The translations under genes and the position numbers were made by a program. The notes below the pieces were generated by a model. The model was not told the origin of the DNA. It ran no database searches and saw only the letters and a list, made by a program, of their open reading frames with translations. Positions 1 through 6,226 of a DNA stretch of 6,460 nt are shown one piece after another. Source of the DNA: an uncultured Nitrospinaceae bacterium (lineage in GTDB: Bacteria; Nitrospinota; Nitrospinia; Nitrospinales; VA-1). The stretch covers positions 1-6,460 of the forward strand of contig CAJJDL010000092.1 of the NCBI GenBank assembly GCA_905182935.1. Direction: 5' to 3'. The stretch's first letter is position 1. Every line of letters begins with the position of its first letter.

Positions 1-2280
1 TATCGCTCTTTTTTCAATAATTTGATAGTCACTTTCAGGAGAAGTAATATTTACAAAAATATTTTCTTTTGTGAATAAACTTTGTGCTACACCTTTAAAT
101 TCTTCAGCCACTTCATCGGGATTTTTCTCTACACGAACAAGTAACTCATCCAAAAATCTATAATAAGAAATCCCTTCTACCAGTTCATTATATTTACCTA
201 ATAGCGACTGGTATGAATTGAGTCGGGAAAGTACATAATGATTTCCTGAAGATAAAATAGAGTCTTCCATTCCTGCTTTGGAGCTCTTTATTATCTCGAT
301 CAAACGTTTAGGATTATTAAAATCATATTCAAAAATTACCTCTTCCCAGATATTAAAAAGGTCATCTAGGTTGCCCATAAGAGCTTTTCCGCTAAAGAAA
401 ATACGCGAAAGTATTTTTTTCGGATCATTGACATTAGATGCGGTAAAGTGCCAAGAACGAAGACCTCCAGTATGGATACCCAACAGTTGCGAAATCTCCA
501 TGTAACTATGTTTCCGCGTCCCCATCCCTAGCACTAAACTACCAATAAGTGAAAGGTAAGGGATTTTATTAAGAGAAACGTTGAGCGCATCAAATCCAAT
601 TTGGACATAAGCTATATTGTTTGTAAATAAATCGTGAAATAAAATTTTTGGTTCCAGTTCTCTTTTTAGTTCCATCGGAAAACGTTCGCTTTTGACTCCG
701 ATATCCTGGATATCCAAGCTTGGTAATTTTTCTAAAGCTTCGGGAGTATCCGCTTTGATCTGCGCTGCCTGAAGCTCTTGAGTTTTTTGAACAAGGTTTT
801 CAATATCCTTTAGCGACATTGAATCCTTTAAAGTCCTCATGCTTTTTCTAATCTTAGCGTCTTTCTTCTTCTCTAGGTCTGGTTTTGGTTTGGCAAGCAT
901 TACGCTCTGGTGGTTATTATTTAAAAGATATTTATCGATTAAACTTTCAAAGTATCGGTCCGTTGACTTACGTTTGATCTTTTCCATGAGCTTGTCATAT
1001 TTTAAGTGCATAAAAGGGTCTGCACCGTATAGCCAAGAAGCCAAAGTCTGAATGTTATATACAATTCCTTTTGGAAAACCACCAAAGTTTGATTCACGCA
1101 GTTTAAAGTCAACTGAATTTACTGCCGATTTCACCATATCTTCCTCAATCCCTTTATCTACAAGGTTTTTAAGAGTTGAGAAAATAAGTTCCAAAATTTT
1201 ATTTTCGTTATCACCTTCTGTTCCTTTTAGTCCAACAGCAAAGGTTGTTTCTAAACGATTATCATCAAACCCACCACCGACCACTTCGCTCCCTAGCTCA
1301 GAGTCAAGCAATGCTTTCCGTAGAGGAGAAGCAGCCGTTTCAAGCAATAGATAACTTAATATATTAAAGGCTAGGCAATGCTCGTGATTGGTTGACTTAT
1401 CTAACTTGAACCCCACAACTACAAAAGTTTTATGATCTAGAGATTCACCTTTTGACACTGGATAGAAAATTTCTTTTCGTTTGGGCTTACTAAATCGCCT
1501 TTGAGAGCTAATAGCAGATTGAACTGGAATAGATTTAAAATTTTCAAGATATCCATCATCTAAAAAATTTAAATACTCTAATGTATCCCCATCACCATAA
1601 AAGAAAATACGGCTGTTAGAAGGATGATAATGCATACTATGAAAATTTTTAAATTCTTGGTAAGTTAAATCTGTAATCGCCTCTGGATCTCCACCTGATT
1701 CAAAACCATAAGTTGTACTTGGAAAAAGAGAATGTGCTAAGTGCCTATCTAAAATACTTTCAGGACTAGAGAAAACTCCCTTCATTTCATTAAAAACTAC
1801 ACCTTTATAGGTAATATTTTTATCCGGAAGTTCCAACTCATGGTGCCATCCCTCCTGCATAAATGTCTCTTCCGTAATATTTGGATAGAATACTGCATCG
1901 AGGTAAACATCCATTAAATTAAAAAAATCTTTCTTATTACGGCTTGCTACCGGATACATAGTTTTATCAGGGAAAGTCATAGCGTTAAGAAAAGTCTGTA
2001 AACTTCCTTTTAATAGCTCAAGAAATGGCTCTTTTACCGGGTATTTACGTGATCCACATAAGACACTATGCTCAAGAATATGAGCAACTCCTCGATCGTT
2101 AGAGGGAGGAGTCTTAAATGTCGCGCTAAAAACTTTATTATCGTCGTCGTTCTCCATGACAAGAACTTCTGCGCCAGTTTTTTGATGCGTAAACAGCAAG
2201 GCCAACGAATTTAATTCAGAAATCGATTCTCGCTGATTCAATTGAAACCCGGAATAACTTTCCCCTAAGTCAAAACTCAT
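1..2280 (-). CDS. PreP-like M16C zinc metallopeptidase (presequence protease/insulinase family), C-terminus beyond window
   Basis: The minus frame is open without a stop from the ATG at 2280 to position 1, giving 760 residues of a protein whose family is usually about 970-1,040 long; roughly the last fifth is off-window. The inverted zinc motif HILEH is at residues 67-71 (ligands H67 and H71, catalytic base E70), followed by CGSRKYPVKEPF and the MYPVAS segment. NEMKG at 164-168 supplies the likely third ligand, E165. Residues about 25-240 form the first M16 domain and about 241-465 the second, inactive one. A charged helical-hairpin linker follows (about 465-535), then the start of the M16C-associated half. 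There is no signal peptide, so it is probably cytosolic. In this family the enzyme degrades unfolded peptides up to about 70 residues inside a closed chamber. The start is supported by AAAGGA five bases upstream. The chamber-closing C-terminal residues cannot be checked here. Confidence 0.95.
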   Translation of the reverse strand, partial: MSFDLGESYSGFQLNQRESISELNSLALLFTHQKTGAEVLVMENDDDNKVFSATFKTPPSNDRGVAHILEHSVLCGSRKYPVKEPFLELLKGSLQTFLNAMTFPDKTMYPVASRNKKDFFNLMDVYLDAVFYPNITEETFMQEGWHHELELPDKNITYKGVVFNEMKGVFSSPESILDRHLAHSLFPSTTYGFESGGDPEAITDLTYQEFKNFHSMHYHPSNSRIFFYGDGDTLEYLNFLDDGYLENFKSIPVQSAISSQRRFSKPKRKEIFYPVSKGESLDHKTFVVVGFKLDKSTNHEHCLAFNILSYLLLETAASPLRKALLDSELGSEVVGGGFDDNRLETTFAVGLKGTEGDNENKILELIFSTLKNLVDKGIEEDMVKSAVNSVDFKLRESNFGGFPKGIVYNIQTLASWLYGADPFMHLKYDKLMEKIKRKSTDRYFESLIDKYLLNNNHQSVMLAKPKPDLEKKKDAKIRKSMRTLKDSMSLKDIENLVQKTQELQAAQIKADTPEALEKLPSLDIQDIGVKSERFPMELKRELEPKILFHDLFTNNIAYVQIGFDALNVSLNKIPYLSLIGSLVLGMGTRKHSYMEISQLLGIHTGGLRSWHFTASNVNDPKKILSRIFFSGKALMGNLDDLFNIWEEVIFEYDFNNPKRLIEIIKSSKAGMEDSILSSGNHYVLSRLNSYQSLLGKYNELVEGISYYRFLDELLVRVEKNPDEVAEEFKGVAQSLFTKENIFVNITSPESDYQIIEKRAI

Positions 2281-2350
2281 TATTTTCCTTTCATAATTCT
2301 ATTGATTAAAACATTAGCTTTAAAAAAATATTATTTCATGTAATTTTTAT

Positions 2351-2376
2351 GTTCATTTACTACAATAGTTCATTTA
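2351..2376. repeat. 9-bp direct repeat upstream of the protease gene
   Basis: GTTCATTTA occurs at 2351-2359 and again at 2368-2376, a 17-bp offset, in the 118-bp AT-rich gap between the exonuclease stop and the protease start. On the coding (minus) strand the copies read TAAATGAAC. They could be a tandem regulator site upstream of the protease promoter, but repeats this short can arise by chance in such AT-rich DNA. I saw no convincing -35/-10 pair and no hairpin-plus-U-tract terminator in this gap, so read-through from the exonuclease gene is possible. Confidence 0.3.
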
Positions 2377-2398
2377 ACCAAATCTTACAAACTGCACA

Positions 2399-3175
2399 TT
2401 ACATGACCAGTTTAGTCTTGATGTCCAAACAAATTGGGCAGTGATCCGAACCCATCACCTTAGGATATATACAAGAATCTTTAACCTTGCTCATTAAATC
2501 CTCGGTAACGAAAAAATAATCAATACGCCACCCTATGTTCTTTTCCCGAACATTGGCTCTGTAACTCCACCAAGTATAATGATCAGGCTCCTGGCAAAAC
2601 TCACGAAAAGTGTCAATGTATCCATGGGAGACGAACTTATCCAACCAGGCTCTCTCTTCAGGAAGAAACCCTGAATTTTTTGCATTTGGCTTTGGGTTTT
2701 TTAAATCGATGGCCTTATGCGCTGTATTAATATCTCCGGTAATAACAAGTTTTTTACCTTCCTTACGTAAAGACTCACAGTGATCAAGAAAAGCATCATA
2801 AAAATCCATTTTATATTTAAGACGCTCCGGGCCACTGGTACCATTAGGAAAGTATATATTCAAGAGATCAAAATCTTTATACTCTAATCTAATAATTCGA
2901 CCTTCTACATCAAATCTCTTAATTCCCATTCCAAGATGGATTTTCTTGGGTTTTTTCTTACTTAAAATAGCCACACCACTGTAACCTTTTCTCTGGGCAG
3001 GATTCCAAACCGCATGATATCCTTCTGGCTCAGCCATTTCTTTTATAAGGTCATTTGGGGTTGCCTTGATTTCTTGAAGGCATATTACGTCTGGTGCCTC
3101 AGTATGCAACCACTCCAAAAATCCTTTGCGAACAGCAGCACGCATCCCATTAACATTCCAACTAAAAATCCGCAT
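2399..3175 (-). CDS. exoA: Exodeoxyribonuclease III (ExoA/Xth-type AP endonuclease)
   Basis: A complete 258-residue protein, the usual length for this family. It is a Mg2+-dependent base-excision-repair nuclease that cuts 5' of abasic sites and has 3'-5' exonuclease and 3'-phosphatase activity in the family. Motifs run in order through one endonuclease/exonuclease/phosphatase domain: SWNVNG with N7; ICLQE with metal ligand E35; KGYSGVAILSK at 63-73; IYFPNG with Y108; TGDINTAH with D148 and N150; DLKNPK and SGFLPEERAW; TWWSYR at 201-206; GWRIDYFF with D219; and GSDHCPI with catalytic D244-H245. All expected active-site residues are present. The GWRIDYFFV and TWWSYRAN blocks resemble the Bacillus ExoA subtype more than E. 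coli XthA. The ribosome-binding site is weak (GAGACTGG before the ATG), but the protein starts exactly at the conserved first beta strand. It is transcribed divergently from the oppD-like gene. Confidence 0.97.
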   Translation of the reverse strand: MRIFSWNVNGMRAAVRKGFLEWLHTEAPDVICLQEIKATPNDLIKEMAEPEGYHAVWNPAQRKGYSGVAILSKKKPKKIHLGMGIKRFDVEGRIIRLEYKDFDLLNIYFPNGTSGPERLKYKMDFYDAFLDHCESLRKEGKKLVITGDINTAHKAIDLKNPKPNAKNSGFLPEERAWLDKFVSHGYIDTFREFCQEPDHYTWWSYRANVREKNIGWRIDYFFVTEDLMSKVKDSCIYPKVMGSDHCPICLDIKTKLVM

Positions 3176-3210
3176 ATCCAGTCTCTAATCTATAAAAAAA
3201 TTATGGGTTA

Positions 3211-3216
3211 ATTATA
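3211..3216 (-). promoter_or_regulatory. Possible -10 box of the exonuclease gene
   Basis: The minus strand reads TATAAT here, about 36 bases before the exonuclease start. A TTGATA lies upstream at 3230-3235 but only 13 bp away, too close for a standard sigma-70 pair. The region is so AT-rich that this is a tentative call. Confidence 0.3.
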
Positions 3217-3335
3217 TACACAAAAAAAATATCAATGCACGGGTGTTCATGTTCTCATAAAAGCTTTACTGAAACTATGAATAAACCATAAATATGAGAT
3301 ATTAGTTTAAGTTTCATAAATAACCTAAAAATAAT

Positions 3336-3366
3336 GATAAAAATATTTATCTAATGATAAATCATT
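3336..3366. repeat. Phased inverted-repeat cluster, operator-like, before oppDF
   Basis: Three alternating half-sites lie exactly 10 bp apart: GATAAA at 3336-3341, TTTATC at 3346-3351 and GATAAA at 3356-3361, so neighbouring copies form palindromes on the same helix face. ATTTATC-TAAT-GATAAAT (3345-3362) is perfect over 7-bp arms. The nested AATGAT-AA-ATCATT (3353-3366) is a second perfect inverted repeat, ending four bases before the TATAAT box. TAATGATAAA also repeats directly at 3332 and 3352. The 19 bases from 3330 match the classic Fur-box consensus at 13 positions by my count, which is weak in DNA this AT-rich. The placement over the -35/spacer region suits a repressor or activator site. 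Confidence 0.4.
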
Positions 3367-3370
3367 GCTC

Positions 3371-3376
3371 TATAAT
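3371..3376 (+). promoter_or_regulatory. Likely -10 box of the oppDF transcription unit
   Basis: A perfect TATAAT lies 30 bases upstream of the oppD-like ATG, implying a leader of roughly 20-25 bases. The best -35 match at normal spacing is poor (TTATCT at 3347-3352, 18-bp spacer), and that position lies inside the inverted-repeat cluster. This would fit a promoter needing an activator or controlled by a bound repressor. Confidence 0.5.
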
Positions 3377-3406
3377 TCTTAGAATGATGATGAAAATTAA
3401 AAAAAC

Positions 3407-4384
3407 ATGCCTAAACAAGAGTTATTAGTTAGAAACCTCAAAGTATCTTTCTCGACTTCCGAAAAAGAATTAATTGCTGTTCGTGGAATCAGCTATCAAC
3501 TCAACCAGGGAGAAACACTCGCACTAGTTGGAGAATCTGGTTGCGGTAAAACCGTAAGCGCACTTTCTATATTACGCCTTATTGAAGAACCACCTGGAAA
3601 AATTATAAGCGGAGAAATTCTATTCGACGATAAAGACCTGCTCAAACTGACAAAAAAAGAATTACAGGGCCACCGTGGCAAAGATATCGCGATGGTTTTT
3701 CAGAACCCAATGACCTCGATGAACCCAGTACTAACCATAGGGGAACAAATAATTGAAACACTCCTACGCCACACACCTCTCTCCCGCAAAGAAGCAAAAG
3801 AAAAATCTTTAAAGCTTTTAGAGCAGGTAGAAATTTCTTCTCCAAAAGAAAAATTAGATCAATATCCACATCAATTGAGTGGTGGAATGAGACAAAGGGC
3901 AATGATCGCGATGGCTCTTGCATGTTCTCCGCGTATTCTTATAGCTGACGAACCTACCACAGCGTTGGATGTCTTAATACAAGCACAAATACTAGATCTA
4001 CTAAAAAAAATAAAAAAAGAAACCCAAATGTCTATTCTGCTAATCACGCATGATCTGGGAGTCGTTGCTGAAATTGCAAAACGTGTCATGGTCATGTACG
4101 CGGGTGAAATAGTCGAGACTGGACCGGTCCGTGACCTTTTTCGGTCTCCCCTTCATCCCTATACGATAGGGCTTATGAAGTCTATTCCCGCTCTAAAATC
4201 TACCAAAAAAATCAATTCAAAGCTAAATGAAATACCAGGAGCTGTTCCGTCACTTTCACAAATTCCTTCAGGATGTCCGTTTCATCCCCGTTGCCCCTCC
4301 GTAGAAAATCGTTGTAAAACGGAGAAACCAAAACTTAAACAAATAGCTGATGATTATTTCGTGAGCTGTTGGTTACACGAATGA
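3407..4384 (+). CDS. oppD: Oligopeptide/dipeptide ABC transporter ATP-binding protein, OppD/DppD-type
   Basis: A 325-residue cytoplasmic ATPase, the normal length for OppD/DppD. It would energise peptide import with an OppF/DppF partner and two permeases. Walker A GESGCGKT is at 42-49, Q-loop Q99 in VFQNP, signature LSGGMRQR at 157-164, Walker B ILIADE at 177-182 and the H-loop H215 in ITHDLG, so the site looks catalytically intact. The oligo_HPY C-terminal extension starts at SPLHPYT (247-253) and carries C290, C296, C303 and C321; iron-sulfur binding has been reported for such extensions in peptide permeases. L190 after TTALDV sits where Thr is common. No good Shine-Dalgarno sequence precedes the ATG. 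It is translationally coupled to the next gene. Peptide specificity cannot be read from an ATPase, so DppD, or another member of the Opp/Dpp/Nik/Sap group, remains possible. Confidence 0.93.
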   Translation: MPKQELLVRNLKVSFSTSEKELIAVRGISYQLNQGETLALVGESGCGKTVSALSILRLIEEPPGKIISGEILFDDKDLLKLTKKELQGHRGKDIAMVFQNPMTSMNPVLTIGEQIIETLLRHTPLSRKEAKEKSLKLLEQVEISSPKEKLDQYPHQLSGGMRQRAMIAMALACSPRILIADEPTTALDVLIQAQILDLLKKIKKETQMSILLITHDLGVVAEIAKRVMVMYAGEIVETGPVRDLFRSPLHPYTIGLMKSIPALKSTKKINSKLNEIPGAVPSLSQIPSGCPFHPRCPSVENRCKTEKPKLKQIADDYFVSCWLHE

Positions 4385-5364
4385 AAACTAATACAAAATC
4401 ACCTAAACCTGTCTTACTTGAGGTGAAGAATTTAAAAAAGCACTTTCAGATAAGCACCTTCAACAAAGGCAAGCAAATGGTAAATGCCTTAAATGGTATC
4501 TCCTTCCTACTACATGAAGGAGAAACTTTGGGTCTTGTCGGAGAGTCAGGATGCGGTAAGTCAACAGCTGCCCGTGCAATCCTGCGCTTAGTAGAACCAA
4601 CCTCTGGAGGGATTTTTTATAAGAATCAAAATCTAATTAACATGAAACAAAATCAACTACGCCCTCTCCGTAAAAATATACAAATTATATTTCAAGACCC
4701 TTTAGCTTCTCTCAATCCAAGGAAACGAATTAGAAATATACTAGCAGAACCTTTCGAAATACATGGGATCATTAATGTAAAAGAAAAAGCAGAACGGATT
4801 ATATGGTTATTAGAAAAAGTTGGTCTGTCATCGGACCAATTAGACAAATATCCACACGAATTCAGTGGAGGGCAACTACAAAGAATTGGAATAGCTCGTG
4901 CAATTGCATTGAATCCAAGTTTGATTATTGCAGATGAGCCGGTCTCTGCTCTGGACGTTTCCATTAGAGCACAGATTATAAATTTGCTGCTCGACCTGAA
5001 AGAATCCATGCAGATATCGTATTTATTTATTTCTCACGACATGACAGTTGTTAGGCATTTTTGCGATCGTGTGGCAGTTATGTACTTAGGAAAAATAGTT
5101 GAGATTGCTGATAGTAATTCTCTCTACAAAAATCCACGGCATCCATATACCGAAGCCCTATTAGCTGCGATACCATCTATGGATCCAGAAGCAAAAAAAC
5201 AGGGTTTAAAAATCATAGGCGACCTACCAAGCGCTACTGATATACCTAAAGGATGTTCTTTTTACTCTCGATGCCCTATCCGAGAGAAAAGGTGCGAACA
5301 GTCTATGCCACAACTTAAAGAAATAAACTCTGGGCATCAAGTCTCTTGTTTTCTCCGTGAATAA
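4381..5364 (+). CDS. oppF: Oligopeptide/dipeptide ABC transporter ATP-binding protein, OppF/DppF-type
   Basis: A 327-residue ATPase, the partner of the preceding subunit. I chose the ATG at 4381 because it overlaps the upstream TGA stop as ATGA, a classic coupling arrangement. An in-frame TTG at 4369 would add four residues but is unlikely. Walker A GESGCGKS is at 54-61, Q105 in IFQDP, the OppF-like signature FSGGQLQR at 161-168, Walker B LIIADE at 181-186, VSALDVS, and the H-loop H219 in ISHDM. All catalytic elements are present. The oligo_HPY tail begins at [10 protein letters not shown] (251-260) and has C292, C298, C305 and C323 with exactly the same spacing as in the upstream ATPase. No permease or substrate-binding-protein gene follows; the next gene is convergent. 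There is no obvious hairpin terminator in the 41 bases after the stop. Confidence 0.93.
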   Translation: MKTNTKSPKPVLLEVKNLKKHFQISTFNKGKQMVNALNGISFLLHEGETLGLVGESGCGKSTAARAILRLVEPTSGGIFYKNQNLINMKQNQLRPLRKNIQIIFQDPLASLNPRKRIRNILAEPFEIHGIINVKEKAERIIWLLEKVGLSSDQLDKYPHEFSGGQLQRIGIARAIALNPSLIIADEPVSALDVSIRAQIINLLLDLKESMQISYLFISHDMTVVRHFCDRVAVMYLGKIVEIADSNSLYKNPRHPYTEALLAAIPSMDPEAKKQGLKIIGDLPSATDIPKGCSFYSRCPIREKRCEQSMPQLKEINSGHQVSCFLRE

Positions 5365-5405
5365 AAGATTGTCCCTTGCTAAACATATTGTCCAACCTCT
5401 CTTTT

Positions 5406-5831
5406 CTATTGAATCCCCATAAATTCGACATCAAAAACTAAAGTGGCATTGGGTGGAATAGCATTACCCGCACCGCGCTTGCCATACCCCATAGAAGAGG
5501 GAATAATTAAAGTGCGTCGCCCACCGACTTTCATGCCCTGCACACCTTGGTCCCATCCTTTGATAACCCGTCCAGCTCCTAACGGAAAGGTGAAATTACC
5601 TGGACGATCACGGGAACTATCAAATTTTTCACCTTTATTATCGATGGCGAGTTCATCGAAAAGCCAGCCTGTATAATGAACACTTACCATCTTACCTGAA
5701 GTTGCTTCTTTTCCCATTCCTACTTTCACATCAATTTTAGCGAAGTCTCCAGTATCAGCACCGGAATAACCCACAAAAGTAAGACTGAGAATAAGTATGC
5801 TTAGACCAAATAAAGTTTTTATTTTAAACAT
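5406..5831 (-). CDS. Secreted FKBP-type peptidyl-prolyl cis-trans isomerase
   Basis: A 141-residue protein with one FKBP domain, which catalyses cis-trans isomerisation of X-Pro bonds during folding. The N-terminus (MFKIK, then a hydrophobic run at about 6-22 and SGA-D near 23-26) looks like a Sec signal peptide without a lipobox Cys, so the mature domain should be periplasmic or exported. The residues that line the active pocket in FKBP12 are all visible: Y53 in VHYTGW, F70-D71 in KFDSS, F82, V89-I90, W93 in KGWDQG, Y116 in MGYGKRG, and F133 in LVFDVEF. The slightly longer loop between GWL and KFDSS (58-69) is common in bacterial FKBPs. GAGGT five bases before the ATG is a good ribosome-binding site. 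The gene converges on oppF with 41 bases between the stops. It is a stand-alone single-domain type, not a Mip/FkpA form with a dimerisation domain. Confidence 0.95.
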   Translation of the reverse strand: MFKIKTLFGLSILILSLTFVGYSGADTGDFAKIDVKVGMGKEATSGKMVSVHYTGWLFDELAIDNKGEKFDSSRDRPGNFTFPLGAGRVIKGWDQGVQGMKVGGRRTLIIPSSMGYGKRGAGNAIPPNATLVFDVEFMGIQ

Positions 5832-5859
5832 GGTGACCTCATGAAAAATTTTATCAATT

Positions 5860-5881
5860 TAATGATTCTAGGATCATTATA
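5860..5881 (-). promoter_or_regulatory. Putative -10 box with overlapping 20-bp near-palindrome before the FKBP gene
   Basis: TAATGATTCTAGGATCATTA (5860-5879) equals its own reverse complement at 18 of 20 positions, with perfect 7-bp arms around a CTAG centre. It starts 29 bases upstream of the FKBP ATG. On the minus strand a perfect TATAAT occupies 5881 down to 5876 and shares four bases with the palindrome, so a bound dimer would cover the -10 and the start of transcription. The -35 match is poor. An operator is my inference; a transcript-leader hairpin is the alternative. Confidence 0.4.
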
Positions 5882-5901
5882 TTAAACCTAATAAATCTAC
5901 C

Positions 5902-5920
5902 ATAATGTTAAAGACATTAT
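5902..5920. repeat. Perfect 7-bp inverted repeat upstream of the FKBP promoter
   Basis: ATAATGT (5902-5908), a five-base loop TAAAG, and ACATTAT (5914-5920). It lies about 20-40 bases upstream of the putative FKBP -10 box, over and behind the -35 position. No U-tract follows on either strand, so it does not look like a terminator. It could be a second protein-binding site next to the palindrome at 5860-5879. Confidence 0.35.
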
Positions 5921-6008
5921 AGATATCGCTTATTCTCTTTATTTCTATGGAGGGTGGTGCATAAAATATTTTTTATAATCATACGATAAACATGCTACCC
6001 AATGACCA

Positions 6009-6023
6009 CTATCATCTTGATAG
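6009..6023. repeat. Short perfect inverted repeat after the 50-residue ORF
   Basis: CTATCA-TCT-TGATAG, 20-34 bases beyond the stop of the minus-strand small ORF. The stem is only 6 bp and AT-rich and no U-run follows on the minus strand, so it is at best a weak 3'-end structure. The rest of the stretch between 5921 and 6042 shows nothing I can name. Confidence 0.25.
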
Positions 6024-6035
6024 AAATTAGCTATT

Positions 6036-6056
6036 ATGAATTTTACTCGAATTCAT
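6036..6056. repeat. Inverted repeat spanning the stop codon of the small membrane ORF
   Basis: ATGAATT (6036-6042), seven-base loop TTACTCG, AATTCAT (6050-6056): perfect arms centred on the stop codon (minus-strand TAA at 6045-6043). The arms contain the EcoRI-like GAATTC on one side only. It might be a transcript-end hairpin or chance. Confidence 0.25.
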
Positions 6057-6195
6057 TACGTTTGTTTTTATCTCGCATATAAATAAAGCCTTTACTACCA
6101 CTAGACTGAAAGGTCTTTAAACCTATCTCTGAAAACACAAGCAAGCTAATCGCAAGTAAAGTCCAGGCAGTTTTTGTAACTTTATCGATAATCAT
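6043..6195 (-). CDS. Small predicted membrane protein, 50 residues, function unknown
   Basis: ATG at 6195 to TAA at 6043 encodes 50 residues. The start is supported by GTGAGGGA just upstream (GAGG four bases from the ATG), a better ribosome-binding site than that of several larger genes here. Sequence features: a short N-terminus MIIDKVTKT, a hydrophobic stretch at about 10-26 (AWTLLAISLLVFSEIGL) long enough for one membrane span, then a polar tail with SSGSKG and a charged end MRDKNKRNEFE. There is no lipobox or clear signal-peptidase site, so it is more likely a membrane-anchored small protein than a secreted one. I do not recognise a family. It points toward the FKBP gene but is 211 bases away, with a separate promoter-like region between them. 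A chance ORF is still possible. Confidence 0.5.
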   Translation of the reverse strand: MIIDKVTKTAWTLLAISLLVFSEIGLKTFQSSGSKGFIYMRDKNKRNEFE

Positions 6196-6215
6196 AGTCC
6201 CTCACGTGAAAGTGC

Positions 6216-6221
6216 TATAAT
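6216..6221 (+). promoter_or_regulatory. TATAAT box close to a plus-strand start codon
   Basis: A perfect TATAAT ends five bases before the ATG at 6227, so a transcript starting there would be leaderless or nearly so. There is no Shine-Dalgarno sequence before that ATG. The complementary TATTAT at 6217-6222 could serve the divergent small ORF starting at 6195. The nearby TCACGTGA (6202-6209) is an 8-bp perfect palindrome between the two starts. Support is limited to these short matches. Confidence 0.25.
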
Positions 6222-6226
6222 AAGCT

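Noticed and set aside
278..1354. Plus-strand ORFs of 70-100 codons at 278-505, 839-1051 and 1052-1354
   Set aside because: They lie entirely opposite the uninterrupted M16C protease frame, have low-complexity Ser/Phe-rich products and no ribosome-binding sites; they are antisense shadows.
3014..3211. Plus-strand 65-codon ORF overlapping the exonuclease start
   Set aside because: It is mostly antisense to the well-supported exonuclease gene, has no recognisable domain and no ribosome-binding site.
3236..3262. LexA-like site near the exonuclease promoter (GTTC repeats)
   Set aside because: The GTTC copies are direct (GTTCATGTTC), not the inverted GAAC-N4-GTTC or CTGT-N8-ACAG arrangement.
3384..3428. 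ATGATGATG mini-ORF just upstream of the oppD-like start
   Set aside because: It runs out of frame into the gene for 14 codons with no ribosome-binding site; it looks like chance in AT-rich leader sequence.
4369..4380. Upstream TTG start for the OppF-like protein
   Set aside because: The ATG at 4381 forms the typical ATGA overlap with the preceding stop; the four extra residues have no counterpart in the family's N-terminus.
3496..5009. Minus-strand ORFs of 61-105 codons inside the two ATPase genes
   Set aside because: They are antisense to conserved ABC ATPase motifs and their translations show no domain features.
5365..5405. Bidirectional terminator between oppF and the FKBP gene
   Set aside because: The only repeats are two direct copies of ATTGTCC; there is no hairpin followed by a T-run on either strand.
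5443..5676. Plus-strand 77-codon ORF across the FKBP gene
   Set aside because: It is antisense to the FKBP domain, and its proline-rich translation is what the complement of the Gly-rich FKBP codons gives.
5832..6042. tRNA, small RNA gene or extra coding gene upstream of the FKBP gene
   Set aside because: All frames carry frequent stops, there is no cloverleaf or GC-rich structured segment, and only short AT-rich inverted repeats are visible.
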